Below the pieces are notes generated by a model. It saw only the letters and a list, made by a program, of their open reading frames with translations. It had not been told where the DNA came from and searched no databases. A DNA stretch of 42,364 nucleotides, from NCBI GenBank assembly GCA_045123575.1, contig JBGVKG010000072.1:1-42364 (forward strand), written 5' to 3'. The position numbers and the translations under genes are program-made. Shown piece after piece: positions 8,259 through 15,637 of the stretch; the first letter of the stretch is position 1; the number at the start of each line of letters is the position of its first letter. This stretch comes from SVEL01 sp045123575. GTDB taxonomy: Bacteria; Bacillota; Clostridia; Lachnospirales; Lachnospiraceae.

Positions 8259-8403
8259 TTACACATTTTTATGACTTTTATATTTATAGTATTACACATT
8301 TTTATAGATTTATCAATCATATTTTTACACATTTTTACGACTTTATATTGTAGCTTTTTACACATTTTTATAGATTTTTCTATTATTCTTTTACACATTT
8401 TTA
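8259..8403. repeat. five-copy motif array with exact 33-bp period
   Basis: TTACACATTTTTA occurs at 8259, 8292, 8325, 8358 and 8391, each start exactly 33 bases after the last; the intervening 20 bases are weakly similar (often ayGAcTTT). All copies are in one orientation and fill the gap between the AAA+ ATPase and the divergent HTH gene. A possible -10 for the ATPase (TACTATAAAT on the minus strand near 8285) lies within it, so an operator array is likely. Read on the minus strand the period equals 11 codons and gives a repeating I-K-M-C-K pattern, but that frame has only a GTG start and no ribosome site. Confidence 0.85.
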
Positions 8404-8420
8404 TAAAAAACACAAACTTC

Positions 8421-8449
8421 TTCCCAAATCTATCCACTACTGTTATAAT
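8421..8449 (+). promoter_or_regulatory. extended -10 promoter of the HTH gene
   Basis: TGTTATAAT at 8441-8449 is an extended -10; the -35 (TTCCCA at 8421) is poor. It sits 18 bases after the last repeat copy, so binding to the array could affect it. Confidence 0.45.
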
Positions 8450-8499
8450 ATTCCATAGAATGAAAAACACTTATACAATACAAAAAATGTGAGGTTACA

Positions 8500-9009
8500 A
8501 TGGGTAAGAAATCTATAAAAGAAAACAAAAATATATATCAGGAATGCCGCGAAAATAAGGATTGGTCACGAGAAAAAGCTTGTGAAGAGCTTGGTTGCAT
8601 CTCCCAGAGCAATCTTGTTAAGATAGAAAATGGCACTAGAACTCCTGAGCCAGAGGAAGTACTGGCTATGGCGCGTACCTATGGCAATCACAGCTTATGC
8701 AACTACTACTGTTCCAACGAATGTCCTATCGGACAGATAAATGTACCAGAGATTAAATCCAAGGAGATCTCTCAGATTACACTGCAGATGTTATCTACTC
8801 TTAATTCTCTAAATAAGGAAAAAGATAGACTTATTGATATTCTCTGCGACGGTGAGATATCTGCCGATGAGGTTGACGACTTCATTCGTATAAAGGAGCA
8901 TTTCGATGAGATGACATCATCTATCGAGGCATTTAAGCTATGGTTAAATGAGACTATAGATTCTGGAAAGATAGACAAGGCTATACTTGTAGACAAACTT
9001 AATAAATAA
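8500..9009 (+). CDS. helix-turn-helix regulator with Cys cluster
   Basis: A 169-residue protein. Residues 10-65 form an XRE-like domain (DWSREKACEELGCISQSNLVKIENGTRTPEPEEVLAMARTY) that lacks the tidy spacing of classical members. A cysteine group follows (C-N-Y-Y-C-S-N-E-C near 72-80), possibly metal-binding. The C-terminal 90 residues are charged and helical (LNSLNKEKDRLIDIL..DEVDDFIRIKEHFDEM), suitable for dimerisation. Similar proteins are common in Lachnospiraceae with no assigned role. GAGG lies seven to eight bases before the ATG. It diverges from the AAA+ ATPase across the 33-bp array and is the obvious candidate to bind it. Confidence 0.75.
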   Translation: MGKKSIKENKNIYQECRENKDWSREKACEELGCISQSNLVKIENGTRTPEPEEVLAMARTYGNHSLCNYYCSNECPIGQINVPEIKSKEISQITLQMLSTLNSLNKEKDRLIDILCDGEISADEVDDFIRIKEHFDEMTSSIEAFKLWLNETIDSGKIDKAILVDKLNK

Positions 9010-9028
9010 GTATACTTACATACAAAGA

Positions 9029-9064
9029 GGCGATATCATACCTATTGATATATCGCCCCTTTTA
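9029..9064 (+). terminator. terminator of the HTH gene
   Basis: GGCGATAT (9029-9036) pairs with ATATCGCC (9050-9057), followed by CCTTTTATT. Confidence 0.65.
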
Positions 9065-9096
9065 TTACGTATCATCTCTCAACTTTTATATAATAA

Positions 9097-9139
9097 GAGC
9101 TCCTAGCAAAGATTTTAGATAATCTTGTGCCCGGAGCTC
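9097..9139 (-). terminator. two-step hairpin downstream of the first rpoD
   Basis: GAGCTCC (9097-9103) pairs with GGAGCTC (9133-9139); inside, AAGATT (9109-9114) pairs with AATCTT (9121-9126). On the minus strand it is followed by an AT-rich TTATTATATAAAA tract. Probably the end of the folA-rpoD transcript. Confidence 0.4.
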
Positions 9140-9177
9140 CAGAATTCAAAAATATATATTCAATTATGGTTCTTCAG

Positions 9178-9267
9178 CAAAGTTTTCTTCGAAAACTTTG
9201 GCCTAGCCTTTATACATTTTCTTTATATTTACGTTTTTCAGCAGAATTTACTTCGTAAATTCTGGCC
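9178..9267. repeat. two dispersed hairpins of one family
   Basis: CAAAGTTTTC-TTC-GAAAACTTTG then GGCC (9178-9203), and CAGAATTTAC-TTC-GTAAATTCTG then GGCC (9242-9267). The stems differ in sequence yet both are perfect 10-bp pairings with the same TTC loop and the same trailing GGCC, each preceded by TTCAG. Related hairpins occur at 29321, 32407, 32471 and 42270. Confidence 0.7.
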
Positions 9268-9269
9268 TA

Positions 9270-10391
9270 TTACATCAAGAAATCCTTAATCTTCTTACTT
9301 CTTACAGGATTACGAAGCTTACGAAGTGCCTTAGCCTCTATCTGTCTGATACGCTCTCTTGTAACGTTGAATTCTTTTCCAACCTCCTCAAGAGTTCTTG
9401 GATGTCCATCCTCCAGACCAAATCTAAGCACGATAACCTGCTTCTCTCTGTCCTTAAGGTCCTCTAAGAGTATATCAATATGCTCTCTAAGCATTACAGA
9501 CTCAATATTCTGCTCTGGTGTAACAGTATTGATATCTGCAACGAAATCGCCAAGGTTTGAATCGTCCTCCTCACCGATAGGTGTTTCAAGAGATGCCGGT
9601 TCTCTGGCAATCTGCATAATCTCTAGTACCTTATCCTCCGACATATCAAGCGCTGCTGCAAGCTCCACTGTAGATGGCTCATAGCCAAGCTCCAATGTAA
9701 GTTTTCTTTGCATCTTAGACATTCTATTGATAGTCTCAACCATGTGTACTGGTACACGGATAGTTCTAGCCTGATCTGCCAATGCTCTAGTAACCGACTG
9801 ACGTATCCACCATGTAGCATATGTACTGAGCTTGTAGCCCTTTTCATAATCAAACTTCTCTACACCCTTGATAAGACCCAAGTTACCTTCCTGTACCAAG
9901 TCAAGGAAGCTCATTCCACGACCTGTATATCTCTTAGCTATACTTACTACAAGTCTAAGGTTAGCCTCGATAAGTCTCTCCTTAGCTACCTGGTCGCCTT
10001 CAGCCTTTCTCTTTGCCAGTCTTAACTCTTCCTCTGCTGTAAGCAATGGTACAGTACCTATTTCCTTTAAGTACATACGTACTGGGTCCTCTGTTCCTAT
10101 ACCTTCTAGAAGGTCAATGGCTTCAAGGTCGATATTTTCTTCATCCTCGAAATCCTCATCTGTTGGCTCAAGTAATAAATCATCTGCATCATCTGCAAAA
10201 TTATCGTCCATAACAGTGAGTACATCTATCTTATTTTCCTCAAGGAACTGATATACTGCCTCCATCTGCTCAACAGTCATCTCAAATCCCTTAAAATGAT
10301 GGTCAATATCTGTTATATCCAAGACACCCTTTTTCTGATGTCCCAGCTCCACTAATTTTTTCATGCTCTCTAAGAGCTTAGCTTCATCCAT
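9270..10391 (-). CDS. rpoD: RNA polymerase sigma-70 factor, first RpoD paralogue
   Basis: Housekeeping-type sigma factor of 373 residues with all conserved regions: an acidic N-terminal 1.1-like part, region 1.2 (DPVRMYLKEIGTVPLL), region 2 (NLRLVVSIAKRYTGRG..LDLVQEGNLGLIKGVEKFD, YATWWIRQSVTRALADQ), region 3 and region 4 with recognition helix VTRERIRQIEAKALRKLR (343-360). It directs core polymerase to -10/-35 promoters. A second complete paralogue lies at 29465-30574 in the usual dnaG operon, so this copy is the extra one; it sits last in a folA/SEC-C/lipid-kinase group. The region 2.4 and 4.2 helices match the other copy almost exactly, arguing for similar promoter choice. GGAG six bases upstream fixes the start. 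Confidence 0.95.
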   Translation of the reverse strand: MDEAKLLESMKKLVELGHQKKGVLDITDIDHHFKGFEMTVEQMEAVYQFLEENKIDVLTVMDDNFADDADDLLLEPTDEDFEDEENIDLEAIDLLEGIGTEDPVRMYLKEIGTVPLLTAEEELRLAKRKAEGDQVAKERLIEANLRLVVSIAKRYTGRGMSFLDLVQEGNLGLIKGVEKFDYEKGYKLSTYATWWIRQSVTRALADQARTIRVPVHMVETINRMSKMQRKLTLELGYEPSTVELAAALDMSEDKVLEIMQIAREPASLETPIGEEDDSNLGDFVADINTVTPEQNIESVMLREHIDILLEDLKDREKQVIVLRFGLEDGHPRTLEEVGKEFNVTRERIRQIEAKALRKLRNPVRSKKIKDFLM

Positions 10392-10418
10392 CGTTACTCC
10401 TTTTCTTACGTGACCTTC

Positions 10419-11372
10419 CTAGTCGTTCTTTGCCTCTGTCTTATCTGTCAAATGCTTTTCTGTGCTATGCTCATGCTTATGCATATCGCCTAAGATAGTC
10501 ATAGCATTCTTGTTATTATATATATAAACTTCCTTATGTGAACCGCCGTACTCGCCATCCAAAGTCCAAGCTATTTTCTTTTTAGAAAAAACTCTAATCT
10601 CCGATACCTTGAAGCTGTATATAAACTCAGATGTCTTCTGATTTACAAGTGCATTTACTATATCTAACAGTTCTATAAGGTTCTTAGGTGTACGAACCAG
10701 TGTCACCTCATATAAACCATCATCTAACACTACATCATGTCCCATTATACCGCTGAATCCACCTGCCGAGTTCGAATTAGATATCATACCATATATGAAG
10801 TCATCCTCGATGACCTTATCCTCATATTCGAATCTCATTCTGTACGACTTTATGGTTGATATACTCTTGATACCCTCCATAATATATGCCTGATGTCCAA
10901 AAAGATTCTTCAGTTTCTGTGGCGTTGTATAAGACACCCTAGTAAAGATACCGAATGCTGCAATATACACAAAGTTCTTCTTATTGAAGCTACCTATATC
11001 TACCTGATACGGTGTACCCATTACGGCTATCTTTGCATTCTCCATCATATCTTTCTTAAGACCGATACTTCCTGCAAAATCGTTGGTTGAGCCAGATGGT
11101 ATATAACCTACAACTGGTCTATTCTCCTTTGGAAGTCTCATCAATCCTGACGCCACTTCATTAAGTGTTCCATCTCCACCACTACACACAACCATATCGA
11201 ATTCATTTGCTCGCTTAGCTATCTGCCTCTTAGCATCTCTAGCAGACTGTGTCTGATACACATCTACAAAGTATCCATGTTTAATAAAGATATCAATTAT
11301 GCTGGACAACTGTTTTGTAATAGCCGCTGTTCCAGATTTTGCGTTGTAGATAAATAGTAATTTCTTCTTCAT
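10419..11372 (-). CDS. diacylglycerol/lipid kinase family protein
   Basis: A 317-residue cytoplasmic or membrane-associated kinase of the YegS/BmrU/DgkB superfamily. It has the lipid-kinase N-terminal IYNAKSGT motif, the catalytic-fold SGGDGTLNEVASGL (around residues 63-76) and the GYIPSGSTNDFAGS nucleotide-binding stretch. Family members phosphorylate diacylglycerol or related lipids; DgkB feeds lipoteichoic-acid lipid recycling, but the substrate cannot be chosen from sequence here. The start at 11372 has GGAGG seven bases upstream; an upstream TTG/other start at 11405 would be needless. It lies 27 bases before the first rpoD and may be co-transcribed. Confidence 0.88.
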   Translation of the reverse strand: MKKKLLFIYNAKSGTAAITKQLSSIIDIFIKHGYFVDVYQTQSARDAKRQIAKRANEFDMVVCSGGDGTLNEVASGLMRLPKENRPVVGYIPSGSTNDFAGSIGLKKDMMENAKIAVMGTPYQVDIGSFNKKNFVYIAAFGIFTRVSYTTPQKLKNLFGHQAYIMEGIKSISTIKSYRMRFEYEDKVIEDDFIYGMISNSNSAGGFSGIMGHDVVLDDGLYEVTLVRTPKNLIELLDIVNALVNQKTSEFIYSFKVSEIRVFSKKKIAWTLDGEYGGSHKEVYIYNNKNAMTILGDMHKHEHSTEKHLTDKTEAKND

Positions 11373-11423
11373 CTCAATTCCTCCGCTATTTCTCGTAAAC
11401 AGCAACTTAACATTACATTTTAA

Positions 11424-11948
11424 TTACTTTCCACAGCAGAACTTGTACTTCTTACCAGAACCACATGGACATGGCTCATTACGAGAAACCTTCTTATCCT
11501 TTACTATTGTATGTGAGCTCTTCTGCTCCTTATACAATTCTTTTCTTCTGTTCTCATCTGGAATAAGTGTCTCCCAAGCCTCAAGTGTATATAACCACTC
11601 AGCCTTTGCCTCAACCATGTTCTTGTACAATAACTCTTTATCGTAATCAAGACTAACAACTGTGTCCTCTGTCATCTCCTCAATAGGATTTGGAGTCTTT
11701 AAGCTTTCGTTAATTCCATCAAGGAAACCTACCATAATAAGTACGTCTACACCGAACTTTTCTGCTAACTCCTTAACAGTACCAGATACAACCTCATCAG
11801 TTGCTAAAATCTTCTCATAAAATGTCTTCTCTACAGTAAAATATTTTGCCCAGAATGTGTCACTATCCTGCTTTGACTGTGATGCACCATATGCCATTCC
11901 ACGCCATGTTTCAAGTAGTGTGTACTCAGTTTCTGTCTTCCTTGCCAT
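11424..11948 (-). CDS. SEC-C motif protein
   Basis: A 174-residue protein beginning MARKTETEYTLLETWRGMAY and ending with a SEC-C zinc motif, EPCPCGSGKKYKFCCGK, whose Cys residues bind one zinc ion. The middle (KYFTVEKTFYEKIL, GTVKELAEKFGVDVLIMVGFLDGINESLKTPNP) is the conserved core of a family common in Lachnospiraceae. No function is known; the SecA-like zinc knuckle elsewhere mediates protein contacts. The ATG at 11948 is chosen because the family starts there, although its ribosome site (AGGATGG, about 12 bases off) is weak; a longer frame reaches 12044 and touches folA. It probably shares an mRNA with folA. Confidence 0.82.
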   Translation of the reverse strand: MARKTETEYTLLETWRGMAYGASQSKQDSDTFWAKYFTVEKTFYEKILATDEVVSGTVKELAEKFGVDVLIMVGFLDGINESLKTPNPIEEMTEDTVVSLDYDKELLYKNMVEAKAEWLYTLEAWETLIPDENRRKELYKEQKSSHTIVKDKKVSRNEPCPCGSGKKYKFCCGK

Positions 11949-12040
11949 AATATTTCTACCATCCTTTGCACTATTTTTAGCCACTTTTAGGTAAAAAAGT
12001 GGCATATACTCGAAAATTATACAATATTCAAGCCCTAAAA

Positions 12041-12538
12041 TCAAGATATTTTTTTATATTTCCTATAATAATACTCCACATTAAAGTATGTCTGCTCATC
12101 ACTTTCATTTATTAACTGCCACTGTTCATCTTCATCCAGATTAGGCATATGTCTATCAGCCTGATAAGCATAGTCAATATATGTTATATAAGCGGTGTCT
12201 GCATAAGGTAGAAATTCCTTATACATACTCTCTCCACCTATGATAAATATTTCCTTACCTGTGTATTTTGAAGCTTCTTTTAATGCCTCTTCCACTGTAT
12301 TTACTACAGTTACTCCTGCCACCTTGAAATCTTTATCCCTTGATAGTACTATATTTACTCTGTTTACCAATGGACGACCTCCTGGTAGACTTTGCAATGT
12401 ATTTCTTCCCATTATACATACATGTCCAGTAGTCAATTCTGCAAACTGCTTCATATCAGCTGGTATGCTTATAAGCAGCTTATTATTCAAGCCTATTCCC
12501 CATTTCTTGTCTACTGCTCCTACTATACTGATACCCAT
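12041..12538 (-). CDS. folA: dihydrofolate reductase
   Basis: NADPH-dependent reduction of dihydrofolate to tetrahydrofolate. The 165-residue product is standard length and shows SIVGAVDKKWGIGLNNKLLISIPADMKQF (folate pocket with the Met20-loop WGIG), GHVCIMGRNTLQSLPGGRPL (NADPH-binding), VEEAL and FIIGGESMYKEFLPYADTAYIT. One departure from the norm is ISIPADM where many enzymes have W(R/H)xPxDxxxF. The start has GGAGG five bases upstream. Because thymidylate is made by ThyX in this genome region, DHFR is not needed to recycle dihydrofolate from ThyA unless a thyA lies elsewhere. Confidence 0.95.
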   Translation of the reverse strand: MGISIVGAVDKKWGIGLNNKLLISIPADMKQFAELTTGHVCIMGRNTLQSLPGGRPLVNRVNIVLSRDKDFKVAGVTVVNTVEEALKEASKYTGKEIFIIGGESMYKEFLPYADTAYITYIDYAYQADRHMPNLDEDEQWQLINESDEQTYFNVEYYYRKYKKIS

Positions 12539-12671
12539 AAGTTCCTCCTCGCTATACTGTGTCTTATTTGTGACATCTATTGCATTTTTCCTAAAGATAC
12601 CATATAATAGCTTAGATTGCAATTAATTACATCTGCAGTCACATATTATATAAAAAAGGAGTTGGTTAACT

Positions 12672-13949
12672 TTGGGTACGGAAGTCGTACAGATTATTAT
12701 TCTTATTATTTTATTATTACTTTCAGCCTTCTTCTCTTCAGCTGAGACATCACTTACTACAAGCAACAATATCAAGATGAAAAGGCTGGCTGATGATGGC
12801 AACAAGAATGCAAAGCTTGTACTTAAGATTACAGACAATCCAGATAAGATGCTTAGTGCAATCCTTATCGGTAACAATATCGTAAACATTTCGGCATCTT
12901 CATTGGCAACTATATTAGTTCAAGATTTATTTGGAGTGTGGGCAGTTAGCATTGGTACTGGTATATTAACAATACTTGTACTCATCTTCGGTGAGATAAC
13001 ACCAAAAACTGCTGCCACTATACATGCCAATTCGATGTCGTTAACATATGCCAAACCTATATGGGCTTTAATGTGTATTCTTACACCTATAATTTTTATC
13101 ATAAATAAACTGGCTGGCGGCGTTATGTTCATACTAGGACTTAAACGTGGCGAAAAAGAAAGTACCTTCACTGAAGATGAGCTTCGTACTATTATGAATG
13201 TAAGTCAGGAAGAAGGTGTTATCGAAGAAGAAGAAGTTACTATGATTAACAATGTGTTTGACTTCGGAGATGCAGAAGCCAAGGATGTTATGATACCACG
13301 TATCGATATGTGTATGGTGGACGTGAATATCTCCTATGACGAGCTTATAGAAGTGTTCCGTGAACATAAGTATACTCGTATACCTGTCTATGAAGATTCT
13401 ACTGACAACGTTATAGGTATAGTCAATATAAAGGATCTTATCTTATATCGTTATGGTGATGATTTTAACATAAGGGATTATCTTCGTGATGCCTACTATA
13501 CATATGAATACAAAAAGCTTTCTGAGCTTATGGTTGAGATGCGAAAAGACTCCATCAACATAACCATCGTTTTGGATGAATATGGCGTTACTGCAGGTCT
13601 TATCACTATAGAAGACCTTTTAGAAGAGATTGTTGGTGATATTCGTGATGAGTATGACTATGATGAGGAGGATACATTCTCATCTGTTGGAGAAAATGAA
13701 TATCTTGTAGATGGTCAAATCAAACTAGACGAAGTAAATGAACAGTTTAATCTAGTCTTACACTCAGAGGATTATGATTCTCTAGGCGGATATATTATAG
13801 GCTCCCTCGACAGACTCCCTGTAGAAGGAGATGTTGTTGAAAATGATAGTGTCAAACTTACTGTTAACACTATGGATAAGAACAGAATAGATAAGATACA
13901 TATTCTTTTAAAACAAGATACTAAATCTTCTGATGACCAGGAAGAATAG
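12672..13949 (+). CDS. CNNM/HlyC-CorC family membrane transporter
   Basis: A 425-residue membrane protein. The N-terminal DUF21/CNNM domain has a first helix (IIILIILLLLSAFFSSAETSL, with the conserved SAETSL) and two or three further helices to about 145. Two CBS domains follow (FGDAEAKDVMIPRIDM.., and SINITIVLDEYGVTAGLITIEDLLEEIVGDI), then a CorC/HlyC C-terminal domain. Relatives export Mg2+ or related cations; the old hemolysin label is not supported. The start is TTG at 12672 with GGAG ten bases upstream; the next internal Met would delete the first membrane helix. Divergent from folA. Confidence 0.92.
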   Translation: MGTEVVQIIILIILLLLSAFFSSAETSLTTSNNIKMKRLADDGNKNAKLVLKITDNPDKMLSAILIGNNIVNISASSLATILVQDLFGVWAVSIGTGILTILVLIFGEITPKTAATIHANSMSLTYAKPIWALMCILTPIIFIINKLAGGVMFILGLKRGEKESTFTEDELRTIMNVSQEEGVIEEEEVTMINNVFDFGDAEAKDVMIPRIDMCMVDVNISYDELIEVFREHKYTRIPVYEDSTDNVIGIVNIKDLILYRYGDDFNIRDYLRDAYYTYEYKKLSELMVEMRKDSINITIVLDEYGVTAGLITIEDLLEEIVGDIRDEYDYDEEDTFSSVGENEYLVDGQIKLDEVNEQFNLVLHSEDYDSLGGYIIGSLDRLPVEGDVVENDSVKLTVNTMDKNRIDKIHILLKQDTKSSDDQEE

Positions 13950-13957
13950 ATAACATG

Positions 13958-13998
13958 AAAAGCCGTTATATCTAGCATATTAGATATAACGGCTTTTT
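13958..13998. terminator. strong bidirectional terminator
   Basis: A 17-bp stem (13958-13974 with 13981-13997; core AGCCGTTATATCTA) followed by T on one strand and preceded by A on the other. It separates the CorC-like gene from the converging Tad operon. Confidence 0.85.
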
Positions 13999-13999
13999 A

Positions 14000-14545
14000 T
14001 TACGAATGTATCTTAGCTCCGCTAAAGCAACTTACAGTCCAGTTCTTATTAATAGATATAGCTAGCAACGAATAATCATCAACAGTATTGGCCCATGTTT
14101 CTCCGTCATTAAATGGAATGTTCATATTGATATGATATGTATGCTCCATATAAGTTGTAAGCTCCAATATCTTTTTCTCATGGCTGGTATTTGCGCCATC
14201 AGAGAAATCAATTATCGAACTCCACACCAATATATTCTCACTATCCCACACATAATATCCATCTTCATCTACATACAACAATATCTGTCTATCTTCACTT
14301 CCGTATAACTTATGTTCCTCCACAAAACATTTAAGAACTTTATCCAAATCCACCATAGGCTTTCCATATCTATCTACATTATAAAATCCTGCTGTCAATG
14401 CATCCTCAACTATACCATCTATAACGTTATTGTGCATAGTCTCAGCCATCATCTCAGTATGTACATACGAGGTTTTTGCATGCAAAACCACTATAAGACA
14501 GATAAAAAATAGTTGAAATACTATAGCCAAATCAGTAAGCTTCAT
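14000..14545 (-). CDS. pseudopilin-like protein, last gene of the Tad-type operon
   Basis: A 181-residue protein with one N-terminal helix beginning almost at the start (MKLTDLAIVFQLFFICLIVVLHAKTS) and a soluble C-terminal domain (DGYYVWDSENILVW, INKNWTVSCFSGAKIHS). The layout matches TadE/F-type minor pilins, but no prepilin leader or cleavage motif is visible. Its ATG lies inside the upstream gene (14-base overlap), so it is translationally coupled. I infer a pilus or pseudopilus component from the operon; the family itself is not one I can name. Confidence 0.6.
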   Translation of the reverse strand: MKLTDLAIVFQLFFICLIVVLHAKTSYVHTEMMAETMHNNVIDGIVEDALTAGFYNVDRYGKPMVDLDKVLKCFVEEHKLYGSEDRQILLYVDEDGYYVWDSENILVWSSIIDFSDGANTSHEKKILELTTYMEHTYHINMNIPFNDGETWANTVDDYSLLAISINKNWTVSCFSGAKIHS

Positions 14546-14972
14546 ATCTTACACTACCTCCATACCACGCTATTATGTCTTTATTTCTATCTTTCACAAC
14601 TACCTTTAGATAATCAGTTTTTTTAAGATAATAATCCTCACCTGCTTCAAAGACCGACAATATCTGTTCATTGTAATATCTATCCACATAATACTCACTA
14701 ACATTAGTAGTATTGTCCACTCTACTAATACAATGAGTAATTTCTACCGTATATATCTCATTTAGACCACCAAGCTCATCCATTAGCACATCATAGTCTT
14801 TCTTTCCTAATATGCCTGTATTCCTTACTCCGTCCGTAAAGGATACAATAGTTTCAAGTATATACGTTTGTCGTAGTCTATCTGCCTCTTCTCTCATATA
14901 GAACACAGGAACTATATACATCATAACAACTGCTAGTAATATGGCTACCATCTTGGAGAACGCATCGCTCAT
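14532..14972 (-). CDS. pseudopilin-like protein with one N-terminal helix
   Basis: A 146-residue protein. The helix MVAILLAVVMMYIVPVFYM starts at residue 8, followed by MREEADRLRQTYILETIVSFTDGVRNTGIL, resembling the early part of TadE-like pilins where an amphipathic helix continues from the membrane segment. The rest is a small mixed domain (YYVDRYYNEQILSVFEAGEDYYL). Its ATG overlaps the stop of the 52-residue gene upstream (ATGA) and its end overlaps the next gene. Role in the Tad-like machine is inferred from context. Confidence 0.6.
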   Translation of the reverse strand: MSDAFSKMVAILLAVVMMYIVPVFYMREEADRLRQTYILETIVSFTDGVRNTGILGKKDYDVLMDELGGLNEIYTVEITHCISRVDNTTNVSEYYVDRYYNEQILSVFEAGEDYYLKKTDYLKVVVKDRNKDIIAWYGGSVRYEAY

Positions 14973-15127
14973 CTAATCCCCTCCATAATACCTCTTATCG
15001 GGCTATAATGGCACATATCGCTCCAAATATCTGTTACTCCATAGTACATCAATATAGTCAGTAATACAGCACCTGCAAACAGTGATGCGCCAAAACCTAT
15101 TAACATAAGCTTACTTACATTTTCCAT
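14969..15127 (-). CDS. 52-residue single-helix protein in the Tad-type operon
   Basis: Small gene reading MENVSKLMLIGFGASLFAGA, then VLLTILMYYGVTDIWSDMCH and YSPIRGIMEGIR. Evidence that it is real: GAGGTG three bases before the ATG, eight bases after the upstream stop, and an ATGA overlap with the downstream start. It is one membrane helix (about 7-30) with a short polar tail. The opening resembles that of the 148-residue neighbour (MEN-S-K-LM). It is short like a Flp pilin but lacks the Flp cleavage motif. Function unknown; a pilin or assembly peptide of this operon is the best guess. Confidence 0.65.
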   Translation of the reverse strand: MENVSKLMLIGFGASLFAGAVLLTILMYYGVTDIWSDMCHYSPIRGIMEGIR

Positions 15128-15135
15128 AAGCACCT

Positions 15136-15582
15136 CTACTGTTCGAATACTATGCCCACTATAACACTATTGGCGTCACGTACTACCTTACCCTTGAAGC
15201 TTCCATAAGGATTGATATAATGATCATTTACCGGGTCTAGGGCATCTGTATATGTTTTCCCTGCTTGTCCTGTCAGTTCGCCTGTAGCTTCATTAAAGGC
15301 CACACCATAATATGTGCTTATCTTATTTGTCTTTACTAGTATTCCTATGCTTTGTCCCTGATATTTTTTTATAACATTTAGCACTTCACTTCCTGATACA
15401 ACTACACCATCATACAATGTCTTATCACCTTCTACAAACTCATTGTTTAACATATTTAGCTGATTGACACCTCCCGAAGCTGTATCCTTTGCTTCTCTAG
15501 CTATTACAAATCCTAAAGATATCACCACACATGTTATAATAATACCTGCTGCCAACATTAATCCTTTTAAACTATTTTCCAT
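15136..15582 (-). CDS. Flp-like/pseudopilin protein, probable major subunit
   Basis: A 148-residue protein starting MENSLKGLMLAAGIIITCVV, a hydrophobic helix to about residue 28, then REAKDTASGGVNQLNMLNNEF and a small globular domain (YDGVVVSGSEVLNVIKKYQGQSIGILV, NPYGSFKGKVVRD). Similar proteins near TadA ATPases in Clostridia are often mislabelled as permeases. The conserved Gly/Ser-rich turn and V-x-G-S-x-V-L segment are shared across that group as I recall it. No G-x4-E cleavage site is seen. GGAG stands 9-10 bases before the ATG. Probably the pilin-like subunit handled by the ATPase and platform upstream. Confidence 0.65.
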   Translation of the reverse strand: MENSLKGLMLAAGIIITCVVISLGFVIAREAKDTASGGVNQLNMLNNEFVEGDKTLYDGVVVSGSEVLNVIKKYQGQSIGILVKTNKISTYYGVAFNEATGELTGQAGKTYTDALDPVNDHYINPYGSFKGKVVRDANSVIVGIVFEQ

Positions 15583-15637
15583 ATATATTCTCCTTATTAC
15601 TTGTTATTTCATTATATTTAATTGATATATAGCCTTG

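Noticed and set aside
8259..8403. CRISPR array
   Set aside because: Repeats are only 13 bp, not partially palindromic, with related 20-bp gaps rather than unique spacers, and no cas genes are near.
8255..8470. 71-residue minus-strand ORF with MCK repeats
   Set aside because: Starts at GTG without a ribosome site and exists only because the 33-bp motif spacing is a multiple of three; treated as a DNA repeat.
9868..10251. 127-residue plus-strand ORF
   Set aside because: Antisense shadow of rpoD with Ser-rich composition typical of such mirrors.
12041..12622. Longer folA frame starting at 12622
   Set aside because: The extra 28 residues have no folA counterpart and GGAGG sits just before the ATG at 12538.
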